This document shows, in pieces, positions 1 to 6,422 of a DNA stretch of 16,450 nt. The DNA is from Acidobacteriota bacterium (lineage in GTDB: Bacteria; Acidobacteriota; Terriglobia; Terriglobales; Acidobacteriaceae), in contig JAJXXN010000101.1 of NCBI GenBank assembly GCA_021781075.1, forward strand, positions 1-16,450, in the 5' to 3' direction. The notes below the pieces were generated by a model that saw nothing but the letters and a program-made list of their open reading frames with translations, was not told the origin of the DNA and searched no databases. Position 1 is the stretch's first letter. Each line of letters begins with the position of its first letter. The translations under genes were made by a program, and so were the position numbers.

Positions 1-752
1 AGTACATTGTCCTGGTCGAGGGCGCGATTCCCACCAAGGACGATGGCGTCTACTGCATGATCGGCGGCAAGACGGCCGAGTCGATCCTTCAGGAGGTATC
101 GAAGGATGCGATGGCGGTGATTGCCTGGGGCAGTTGCGCGTCGAATGGCTGCGTGCAGGCGGCGAAGCCGAACCCGACCGGTGCGACTCCGATCCACAAG
201 CTGATCAACAAGCCGGTGATCAACGTGCCCGGCTGCCCGCCAATTGCCGACGTGATGATGGCGGTGGTGACGCACATCCTGGTGCTGGGGCAGATGCCGC
301 AGCTCGACAACCAGGGACGCCCCAAGGAGTTTTACGGGCGCCGCGTCCACGACACCTGCTATCGCCGGCCGTATTACGATGCCGGTCTCTTTGTCGAGGC
401 GTGGGATGACGAGAGCGCGCGCAAGGGCTATTGCCTTTACAAGATGGGTTGCCGCGGCCCGGTCACCTACAACGCCTGCTCGGTGGTCAAGTGGAACGAG
501 GGAACCAGCTACCCAATCCAGTCCGGCCACGGTTGCATCGGCTGCTCGGAAGAGGGCTTCTGGGACAATGGCCCCTTCTATCGTCATCTGCCCAAGTTCC
601 CTGGCTTTGGCATTGAGAGCACTGCGGATACGGTGGGCACGCTCGTCGGAATCGCCACCGTTGCCGGCGTCGCCGCGCACGCCGTTGTCACCAATGTTCG
701 CAAAAAGAGCGTGATCGCCGAAGTTCACGCCGAAGATATGAAGGAGTCTTAA
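1..752 (+). CDS. hyaA: [NiFe] uptake hydrogenase small subunit (3' part)
   Basis: Electron-transfer subunit of a group 1 membrane-bound uptake hydrogenase; its FeS clusters carry electrons from the NiFe site to cytochrome b. The reading frame is open from base 3, so the N-terminus (twin-arginine signal and first proximal-cluster cysteines) lies outside the window. Visible landmarks are GSCASNGC at about 132-152, GCPP near 231, HDTCYRR (distal-cluster His and Cys) near 349, CLYKMGC near 433, YNAC near 469 and HGCIGC near 529. The second Cys of GSCASNGC (codon 150-152) matches the supernumerary Cys120 of E. coli Hyd-1, which marks oxygen-tolerant enzymes. A hydrophobic C-terminal helix (about 625-695) followed by NVRKK fits the usual membrane anchor facing the cytochrome. 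The gene ends 6 bp before the large subunit. The family call is firm; the oxygen-tolerant subgroup is inferred. Confidence 0.95.
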   Translation, partial: YIVLVEGAIPTKDDGVYCMIGGKTAESILQEVSKDAMAVIAWGSCASNGCVQAAKPNPTGATPIHKLINKPVINVPGCPPIADVMMAVVTHILVLGQMPQLDNQGRPKEFYGRRVHDTCYRRPYYDAGLFVEAWDDESARKGYCLYKMGCRGPVTYNACSVVKWNEGTSYPIQSGHGCIGCSEEGFWDNGPFYRHLPKFPGFGIESTADTVGTLVGIATVAGVAAHAVVTNVRKKSVIAEVHAEDMKES

Positions 753-758
753 GAGGCC

Positions 759-2471
759 ATGACACGCATCGTTGTTGATCCAGTAACCCGTATTGAAGGC
801 CACCTGCGCATTGAGGCGGTGGTGGAGAATGGCGTCATCACCGACGCCTTCAGCTCCGGCACAATGGTCCGCGGCCTTGAGAAGATTCTCATCGGCCGCG
901 ACCCGCGCGACGCCTGGGCCATCACCGAACGCGTCTGCGGCGTGTGCACCACCGTGCATGCCCTCACCAGCGTGCGCGCCGTCGAGGATGCGCTGGGAAT
1001 CAAGGTTCCGCCCACCGCTGAAATCATCCGCAACATCATGATGGCCACCCAGCAGGTGCAGGACCACGTCATCCACTTCTACCATCTCCACGCGCTGGAC
1101 TGGGTGGACGTCGTCAACTGCCTCAAGGCCGACCCCAAGAAAGCTGCCGAGTTGGCGCAGAGTTTCTCCAAGTGGGACAAGAACAACACCGCCTACTTCA
1201 CCGAGATCCAGAACAAGGTGAAGAAGTTTGCCGAGACTGGGTTGGGCATCTTTGCCAATGGCTACTGGGGCCACCCGGCCTACAAGCTGCCTCCCGAGGT
1301 CAACCTCATCGGAGTCGCGCACTACATTGATGCGCTCGAGTGGCAAAAGGAGATCGTCAAGATCCACGCCGTCTTCGGTGGCAAGAACCCGCACCCGAAT
1401 TACCTGGTCGGTGGCGTGCCATGCTCCATCAATGTCAACGAGCTCGGTGCCATCAACAGCGAGCGCCTCAATCTGGTGGCCAAGCTGATTGCCCAGGCCG
1501 ATGAATTCGTCAACCAGGTTTACATCCCCGACCTGCTCGCTGTGGCTTCGTTCTACAAGGACTGGGCGAAGTGGGGCGGCGGTTTGTCCAACTACCTGAG
1601 CTATGGCGAGTACCCGACCAAAGGTTACGCCGACGTGGATTCCTTCAAGATGGCCCGCGGCGTGATCCTCGGACGCGACCTCAGCAAGGTGCTCCCGGTC
1701 AACGCCAAGGACTCGCAGGAGATCAAGGAGTACATTGCCCACTCGTGGTACGAGTACGATGGCGGCAGCAACGAGGGTCTGCATCCCTGGGCTGGCGAGA
1801 CAAACATCAAGTACACCGGACCAAAGCCGCCTTTCACCAGCCTGGAAGGCAGCGAAAAATACAGCTTCCTGAAGACTCCGCGTTGGAAAGACAACGCCAT
1901 GGAAGTTGGGCCACTCGCCCGTGTGCTGGTCAGCTACGCCGCCGGCCGGCAGGATGTGAAGGAAGTCGTGGGCATGGTGCTGGGCAAGCTCAATGTGCCG
2001 TTGGCCGCACTCTTCTCAACGCTGGGCCGAACCGGCGCCCGCGCCGTCGATTGCGCACTGGCCATGAACTACCTGAAGGAGTTCTACGGCGAACTCATGG
2101 ATCACGTGAAGTCCAACGACGTTTCCACCTTCAACGGTGAAAAGTGGGATCCGAAGAGCTGGCCGTCGGAGGCCGAGGGTGTTGGCTTGACTGAGGCCCC
2201 GCGCGGGGCACTGGCGCACTGGATCAAGATCAAGGACGGCGCCATCGCCAATTATCAGCTGGTCGTCCCAACCACCTGGAATGGCTCGCCGCGTGATGCC
2301 AAGAGCCAGCGCTCCAGCTTCGAAGCCTCGCTCATCGGCACACCGGTGGCAAAGCTCGACGAGCCGGTTGAGATACTGCGCACCATCCACTCCTTTGACC
2401 CGTGCCTGGCCTGCTCGGTACACCTCTATGACCCGCAGGGCAACCACATCAGCCGCGTAACTTTTGAGTGA
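759..2471 (+). CDS. hyaB: [NiFe] uptake hydrogenase large subunit
   Basis: Catalytic subunit that splits H2 at the NiFe centre. It has 570 residues, slightly shorter than E. coli HyaB. The N-terminal motif RIEGH (11-15) and RVCGVC (58-63, with His67) supply the first two nickel cysteines; DPCLACSVH (547-555) supplies Cys549 and Cys552. The 15 residues after His555 are the removable C-terminal extension cut off once nickel is inserted, matching the protease encoded two genes downstream. The ATG is preceded by AAGGAG (741-746) and AGAGG (752-756). The gene starts 6 bp after the small subunit stop and its TGA lies 7 bp before the cytochrome b ATG, so the three subunits are probably co-translated. 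All active-site cysteines are present. Confidence 0.97.
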   Translation: MTRIVVDPVTRIEGHLRIEAVVENGVITDAFSSGTMVRGLEKILIGRDPRDAWAITERVCGVCTTVHALTSVRAVEDALGIKVPPTAEIIRNIMMATQQVQDHVIHFYHLHALDWVDVVNCLKADPKKAAELAQSFSKWDKNNTAYFTEIQNKVKKFAETGLGIFANGYWGHPAYKLPPEVNLIGVAHYIDALEWQKEIVKIHAVFGGKNPHPNYLVGGVPCSINVNELGAINSERLNLVAKLIAQADEFVNQVYIPDLLAVASFYKDWAKWGGGLSNYLSYGEYPTKGYADVDSFKMARGVILGRDLSKVLPVNAKDSQEIKEYIAHSWYEYDGGSNEGLHPWAGETNIKYTGPKPPFTSLEGSEKYSFLKTPRWKDNAMEVGPLARVLVSYAAGRQDVKEVVGMVLGKLNVPLAALFSTLGRTGARAVDCALAMNYLKEFYGELMDHVKSNDVSTFNGEKWDPKSWPSEAEGVGLTEAPRGALAHWIKIKDGAIANYQLVVPTTWNGSPRDAKSQRSSFEASLIGTPVAKLDEPVEILRTIHSFDPCLACSVHLYDPQGNHISRVTFE

Positions 2472-2478
2472 GGGAAAA

Positions 2479-3213
2479 ATGAGCACTACTCATTTGCAGC
2501 CTGCCCACCCTGCGCACAGCAAGATGGCAGAGTACTACAGGATTTATGTGTGGGAGGTGCCGGTTCGCCTCTATCACGGCATCAACGCCCTGTCCATGGT
2601 GCTCCTGTGCGTCACCGGTTACCTGATCGGCGCGCCTCACCGCATCTTCTACGCCAATGAGGCATACCAGCTTTATTGGTTCGGCACCGTGCGTTTCATC
2701 CACTTCCTGTGCGCGTTCATCTGGGTCTTCAACTTCCTGGTGCGCATCTACTGGGGCTTTGTGGGGAACAAGTACTCCAACTGGCGCAACTACTTCCCGC
2801 TGACCAAGGAGCAACGGGGCGAAATCAGGGAAGTGATCTGCGCCGATGTTTTGCAGTATTGCAAAAACAGCAGGAGCTACGTGGGCCACAACCCGCTTGC
2901 GGCCTTCACCTACTTTCTCACCTTCCTGGCTTTCATTTTTCAGGCGGTGACGGGCTTCGCCCTTTACTCCAGCATGAGCTCCTCGGTGCTGCCCTCCATG
3001 TTCAAGTTCGTGATTCCCTTGATGGGCGGCGAGGCGGTGGTGCGCTTCTGGCATCATCTCTTCCTGTGGTTCTTCGTGGTCTTCATCATCGTCCACGTTT
3101 ATCTTGCCCTCTATCATGATTATGTGGAGGGCCGGGGAGAGATTTCAGCCATCGTCAGCGGCTGGAAGTTCCATCATGTGGATGCGGCACCGGACAACAA
3201 AGTAAAAAAATAA
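2479..3213 (+). CDS. hyaC: Hydrogenase cytochrome b membrane subunit
   Basis: Di-haem cytochrome b of the HyaC/HupC/HoxZ family; it anchors the hydrogenase to the inner membrane and passes electrons to quinone. The 244 residues hold four hydrophobic spans (about 31-52, 71-94, 141-165, 188-212). Candidate haem ligands are His33, His75, His192 or His193, and His206. The C-terminal part, HDYVEGRGEISAIVSGWKF, matches the conserved end of the family. I chose the ATG at 2479 because GAGGGA lies just before it; an upstream TTG at 2464 is in frame but overlaps the large subunit, and Met16 (ATG at 2524) is closer to the start of E. coli HyaC. The N-terminal 15-20 residues are His/Pro-rich and not conserved. 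Confidence 0.93.
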   Translation: MSTTHLQPAHPAHSKMAEYYRIYVWEVPVRLYHGINALSMVLLCVTGYLIGAPHRIFYANEAYQLYWFGTVRFIHFLCAFIWVFNFLVRIYWGFVGNKYSNWRNYFPLTKEQRGEIREVICADVLQYCKNSRSYVGHNPLAAFTYFLTFLAFIFQAVTGFALYSSMSSSVLPSMFKFVIPLMGGEAVVRFWHHLFLWFFVVFIIVHVYLALYHDYVEGRGEISAIVSGWKFHHVDAAPDNKVKK

Positions 3214-3259
3214 CCCCCGTGGCGGGCGGCAGGTTTCGGCCGCTCCCTGCAAACCAACC

Positions 3260-3289
3260 AGGCCCCGGCGGCGCACTCCTCTGGGGCCT
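3260..3289 (+). other. Hairpin in the hyaC-hyaD gap
   Basis: A perfect 7-bp inverted repeat, AGGCCCC (3260-3266) and GGGGCCT (3283-3289), with a 16-base loop, lies in the 95-bp gap before the hyaD start. No T-run follows, so it is not a convincing terminator. It could be an mRNA-processing or attenuation element that sets the level of the protease relative to the structural subunits, or simply chance in GC-rich DNA. Confidence 0.3.
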
Positions 3290-3308
3290 TGTGTGTAAGA
3301 ATCTTCCC

Positions 3309-3782
3309 GTGACTTCAGAAAAAAAAACCCTCATCCTCGGCCTCGGCAATATTCTGATGAGCGACGAAGGCGTTGGCGTGCATGTGGTCCGCGCCATTGA
3401 ACAAATGCAACTGCCGGCCCATGTCGAATGCCTCGACGGCGGCACCGGCGGGTTTTTATTGCTTGAGCCGATGCAGCAGGCCGACCGCATCATCATGATC
3501 GACGCCGCCGCGGATGATTCCCCCCCCGGCACCATTCGCCGCATCACGCCCAGATATTCAAAGGATTATCCTGTCACGCTCACCGCGCATGACGTCGGCA
3601 TCAAGGACCTGCTCGATGTCTTCCACATCCAGGGGGACATGGACGGCACGGGCGCGACGCAGAAAGAGATCATCCTCTATGCCATCACCATCAATCCCAA
3701 ACAGCCCATCGCGCTCGAGATGAGCCGCGAGTTGGTGGCCGCGGCCGATGAGGCGGTCAAACGCATCCGCGCGGAACTGTGA
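3309..3782 (+). CDS. hyaD: Hydrogenase maturation endopeptidase (HyaD/HybD/HoxM type)
   Basis: Nickel-dependent endopeptidase that removes the C-terminal extension of the large subunit after nickel insertion, probably behind His555 of the hyaB product. With the GTG start at 3309 it has 157 residues, the usual family size. It opens with LILGLGNILMSDEGVGVHVV. Glu20, Asp65 (in RIIMIDAAADD) and His94 (in TAHDVGIKDLLD) correspond to the HybD nickel ligands Glu16, Asp62 and His93. The frame stays open back to GTG 3219, but those extra residues are Pro/Gly-rich and unlike the family, so 3309 (or GTG 3291) is preferred; no strong ribosome-binding site decides it. It sits last in the visible hya operon, 90 bp before a GH5 gene. 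The assignment to this protease family is firm. Confidence 0.93.
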   Translation: MTSEKKTLILGLGNILMSDEGVGVHVVRAIEQMQLPAHVECLDGGTGGFLLLEPMQQADRIIMIDAAADDSPPGTIRRITPRYSKDYPVTLTAHDVGIKDLLDVFHIQGDMDGTGATQKEIILYAITINPKQPIALEMSRELVAAADEAVKRIRAEL

Positions 3783-3872
3783 GTGCCCGTGCCGCTCTTT
3801 CATCACGCAGGAGTGCCGCAGGTTTGATAAAGTGAAGAGTTCGATGGAACTCAGATCAAACTGGCGGTCACC

Positions 3873-5099
3873 ATGCGCACACACCCCTCAAAATTCATGG
3901 CCTTGCCGGCCCTTCTGGCGGCGCTGCTCTTTTCCGCTGTCGCCGGCTCCCAAACCGGCTTTGTCCACGCCGATGGCAAATTTCTTGTCGATGGCTCCGG
4001 GCACAAACTGCTTTTGCGCGGGACAAACCTCGGCAACTGGCTCGTGCAAGAGGGATACATGTTCCGGCTCGACAAGGGGCCAAGTTCGTCACGTGAAATT
4101 GAGACGCTGGCCAACGAGCTGATTGGGCCGACGGATGCAGCGGAGTTCTGGCGGAAGTACCGCGATGGCTACATCACGCGCGAGGACATTGATTTCATCG
4201 CCGGCCTGGGCTTCAACGCGATCCGGGTTCCATTCCATTACAAATTTTTTGACAACGGCAATGACGAGGGCTTCCGGCTCATCGACCGCGTGGTGGGATG
4301 GGCCGCCGCGGACCACATCTACGTCATCCTCGACATGCACTGCGCGCCCGGCGGCCAGACCGGGTCAAACATCGACGATAGTTGGGGCTACCCCTGGCTC
4401 TTCGAGGACCCCGCAAGCCAGCGGAAGACCATCGAAATCTGGCGCCGTATCGCCGGGCACTACAGCAACAACAAAACCGTTCTCGGCTACGACCTGTTGA
4501 ACGAGCCAATTCCACATTATCCCGAGCTGCAAAAATACAACAGCCATCTGGAACCGCTCTACAAGCAAATCACCGCCGCCGTGCGCGAAGTGGACCCGAA
4601 CCACGTCATCATCCTCGGCGGCGCGCGTTGGGACACGAATTTTTCCGTCTTCGGCCCGCCATTCGACAGGAACCTCATGTACCAGTTCCACAAGTACTGG
4701 ATGCAGCCGAACAAGGAGGCCATCCAGGAATATCTCGATTTCCGCGCCAAATACAACGTGCCGATTTACATGGGGGAATCCGGGGAAAATACCGACGATT
4801 GGATTGCGGCCTTCCGCGCAATCCTTGATGAGAACGAAATCAGTTGGACCTTCTGGCCTTACAAGAAGATGGATTCAACACGCTCCCCCGTGACCTTTGC
4901 GAAGCCCGTGCATTGGGACGAAATTGTCAAATATGCGGCGCGCCATGCCTGGATGGGCGATTCGGAAAACTCCATCAAGGTGCGCCCATCCATTGAGGAT
5001 TGCCGCGCGGCATTCGTCGACCTGCTGGAAAAAATCAAATTTGAAAACAAGATTGTGAACCGCGGGTATTTGAAGGCGCTGGATGCGAAGGGCTACTGA
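3873..5099 (+). CDS. Secreted glycoside hydrolase family 5 (cellulase-type) protein
   Basis: Probable retaining endo- or exo-beta-glucanase acting outside the cytoplasm. Of 408 residues, the first 24 look like a Sec signal peptide (Arg2 and Lys7, hydrophobic core 9-20, cleavage likely after AVA, 22-24). The rest is one TIM-barrel domain without a carbohydrate-binding module. GH5 landmarks are LRGTNLGNWL (48-57), Arg118 in IRVPF, His156 in DMHCAPGG, the acid/base Glu211 in LLNEP, His273 in QFHKYW, the nucleophile Glu302 in MGESGEN, and Trp328. Both catalytic glutamates are intact. The substrate cannot be told from the sequence; beta-1,4- and beta-1,3-glucans are the main options. No clear ribosome-binding site precedes the ATG, and Met9 (3897) is an alternative start. 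The 3' end overlaps the opposing gene by 7 bp. Confidence 0.92.
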   Translation: MRTHPSKFMALPALLAALLFSAVAGSQTGFVHADGKFLVDGSGHKLLLRGTNLGNWLVQEGYMFRLDKGPSSSREIETLANELIGPTDAAEFWRKYRDGYITREDIDFIAGLGFNAIRVPFHYKFFDNGNDEGFRLIDRVVGWAAADHIYVILDMHCAPGGQTGSNIDDSWGYPWLFEDPASQRKTIEIWRRIAGHYSNNKTVLGYDLLNEPIPHYPELQKYNSHLEPLYKQITAAVREVDPNHVIILGGARWDTNFSVFGPPFDRNLMYQFHKYWMQPNKEAIQEYLDFRAKYNVPIYMGESGENTDDWIAAFRAILDENEISWTFWPYKKMDSTRSPVTFAKPVHWDEIVKYAARHAWMGDSENSIKVRPSIEDCRAAFVDLLEKIKFENKIVNRGYLKALDAKGY

Positions 5100-6097
5100 G
5101 CCTCAACCAGCCGCAGCGCCGCGGTGCCATGGATTGCGGTGCGCGTGGCGCGCGGGCTCAGGCCTTCCGTACGGCTGGCGATGGTGAGTTTCTCACGCTT
5201 GAGCAGCTTCTCAATCCGGCCTTCGGCATGCTCGGCCCAGGGGCCGGAATGGTCCAGCTTGAGGTAGGCCTGCCAGTGTTTGAGAGCGCGGCGTGGCTCC
5301 CCGTTGCGCTCAAAAGCGAGCGCCAGGTTGTAGTGCGCATCGGCGTAGCGTGGTGAAAGCTGGATGGCCTTTGTGTAGGCATCGATCGACTCTTCCAGGC
5401 GCCCCAGCTCATCGAGCACATTGCCGAGGTCGAAATAGGCAAGCACGTAACCAGGGTCGGCCTCGGTCGCGCGGCGGTACAACTGCTCCGCGCGAATGAA
5501 GTTGCGCTGATGGAAGCACAGCGTGCCCAGGTTGATGAACGCCGCGGCGTAGTGCGGGTCGACGGCGATGATTTCCTCATACAGCCCAACGGCGTGTTTC
5601 TTGTCGCCGCTTTCCTCGGCCTGCACCGCGGTCAGGAACAAGTCGGCAATGGTTTGCCGTGCGTGGGCCATTGAAATCGGGGTGCTGCGAGAAACACTGC
5701 GCAGTTCCGGCGAACCTTCAAAATCAAACAGCAGTTGCCGCCCGATGGGGTCAACCAGCGCGCCCTGTTGGCGGAAGGCGATGCGGCGCCCGGCCTTGAC
5801 CACCCGCGCCTCGGAGAGCGGGTTGCTCAGCCCGGCCACGGCCCGCATGGCCACCACAGAATCGCGGATGAGCGCGGCGGGCACCAACTCTTCACGCAGG
5901 GCTTTTACGGTGCGCAACTGGGCGAGGTCTTGAAAGCTGAATGTTTCCAAATGGGGGATGAGCGCTGCTCGCTCCCACGCCAGCAACTGGCGGGCGCCAA
6001 TGTTGAGGATTCTTAAAACATCCTGGCGACTATAGGTTGTCACCTTGCGCGCGGCCCCTTTGGATTCAAGATCGAATCGTGTGGCGCAAAATGCCAC
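5093..6097 (-). CDS. MerR-like HTH and TPR protein, probable regulator
   Basis: A 334-residue protein joining a MerR-like winged helix (about 19-50: TYSRQDVLRILNIG, then LLAWERAALIP) and a short helical linker to at least three tetratricopeptide repeats (about 150-280, e.g. AAAFINLGTLCFHQRNFIRA and AYFDLGNVLDELGRLEESID). The HTH suggests DNA binding and the TPRs protein-protein contact; no ligand-binding domain typical of MerR is seen. The target is unknown. Such fusions are, as I recall, common in Acidobacteriota. The listed start is GTG 6097; GTG 6043, right before the HTH, is an equal candidate. A CATAAT -10-like hexamer on the minus strand (6106-6111) would place transcription start almost on the first GTG and so favours the second. 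The gene stops inside the convergent GH5 gene. Confidence 0.8.
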   Translation of the reverse strand: MAFCATRFDLESKGAARKVTTYSRQDVLRILNIGARQLLAWERAALIPHLETFSFQDLAQLRTVKALREELVPAALIRDSVVAMRAVAGLSNPLSEARVVKAGRRIAFRQQGALVDPIGRQLLFDFEGSPELRSVSRSTPISMAHARQTIADLFLTAVQAEESGDKKHAVGLYEEIIAVDPHYAAAFINLGTLCFHQRNFIRAEQLYRRATEADPGYVLAYFDLGNVLDELGRLEESIDAYTKAIQLSPRYADAHYNLALAFERNGEPRRALKHWQAYLKLDHSGPWAEHAEGRIEKLLKREKLTIASRTEGLSPRATRTAIHGTAALRLVEAQ

Positions 6098-6255
6098 TAA
6101 CGCAGATTATGCCAAGACGGGCTGTGACTATGCAGTGCCTAACTCATGTGGAAACAAAAATATGCGTGGATAACCAGTACCGGATTAGGTACATTTTGCA
6201 TTTTTTTAAACAGGGCTGTGGAAATGTTCCGAGGAGGGGTGGGTTGCGGGAAAAA
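6098..6255. promoter_or_regulatory. Intergenic region with DnaA-box-like motifs and a palindrome
   Basis: This 158-bp gap lies between the leftward tRNA-Thr and the leftward HTH-TPR gene and encodes nothing convincing. Read on the minus strand, it holds three 9-mers resembling the DnaA box TTATCCACA: TTATCCACG (6165-6173, 8 of 9), GTTTCCACA (6147-6155, 7 of 9) and ATTTCCACA (6217-6225, 7 of 9). Between the last two are a perfect short palindrome (GTACC at 6177-6181, GGTAC at 6188-6192) and an AT-rich tract (about 6191-6210). It is probably the promoter and operator zone of the HTH-TPR gene. Function is inferred, not shown. Confidence 0.35.
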
Positions 6256-6331
6256 TGGAGCCGACGATCGGACTTGAACCGATGACCTGCTGATTACGAA
6301 TCGGCTGCTCTACCAACTGAGCTACGTCGGC
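6256..6331 (-). tRNA. thrT: tRNA-Thr (anticodon CGU)
   Basis: A 76-nt tRNA read on the minus strand, with the 3' CCA encoded at 6256-6258. The acceptor arms GCCGACG and CGTCGGC pair perfectly. The D arm GCTCAGTTGGTAGAGC and the T arm ATCGGTTCAAGTCCGAT are canonical. The anticodon loop TTCGTAA has CGT at positions 34-36, giving Thr for ACG codons. The anticodon stem GCCGA/TCAGC holds one C-A mismatch (positions 29 and 41). A stretch of T follows the CCA directly on the transcribed strand. Confidence 0.96.
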
Positions 6332-6341
6332 CTACCCCTCG

Positions 6342-6371
6342 ATTGTAGCCTGATGCGCGTGTTTGGGTAAA
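6342..6371 (-). promoter_or_regulatory. Probable sigma-70 promoter of tRNA-Thr
   Basis: On the minus strand a TACAAT -10 hexamer (6342-6347) sits 10 bases before the tRNA 5' end, and TTTACC (6366-6371) lies 18 bases upstream as a weak -35. Spacing to the mature tRNA fits a short 5' leader. The promoter overlaps the earliest possible start (TTG 6363) of the divergent glycosyltransferase, which argues for that gene starting further in. Confidence 0.5.
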
Positions 6372-6422
6372 GGGTGCAACGGCTGCCTGCTTGCAACCCG
6401 CAGCCATGAGAAAATTAAGGGG

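Noticed and set aside
1..752. Assignment as a group 1h high-affinity hydrogenase, known from Acidobacteriota
   Set aside because: The CASNGCVQAAKPNP and HGCIGC segments and the C-terminal anchor with a cytochrome b partner fit Hyd-1/MBH-type enzymes better. A tree is needed to settle it.
3219..3308. Thirty-residue N-terminal extension of the maturation protease
   Set aside because: Pro/Gly-rich sequence with no family similarity; the conserved fold starts just after GTG 3309.
6098..6255. Replication origin suggested by DnaA-box-like motifs
   Set aside because: Only one 8-of-9 match and no dnaA, dnaN, rpmH or gidA neighbours; kept only as a possible DnaA-regulated site.
6256..6331. tRNA-Thr as an integration site (attB) for a mobile element
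   Set aside because: No second copy of the tRNA 3' end, no integrase and no foreign-looking genes in the window.
6363..6422. Upstream extension of the glycosyltransferase to TTG 6363
   Set aside because: It overlaps the likely tRNA-Thr promoter, has no ribosome-binding site, and adds residues unlike the GT9 N-terminus. It remains possible, so it is noted as an alternative start.
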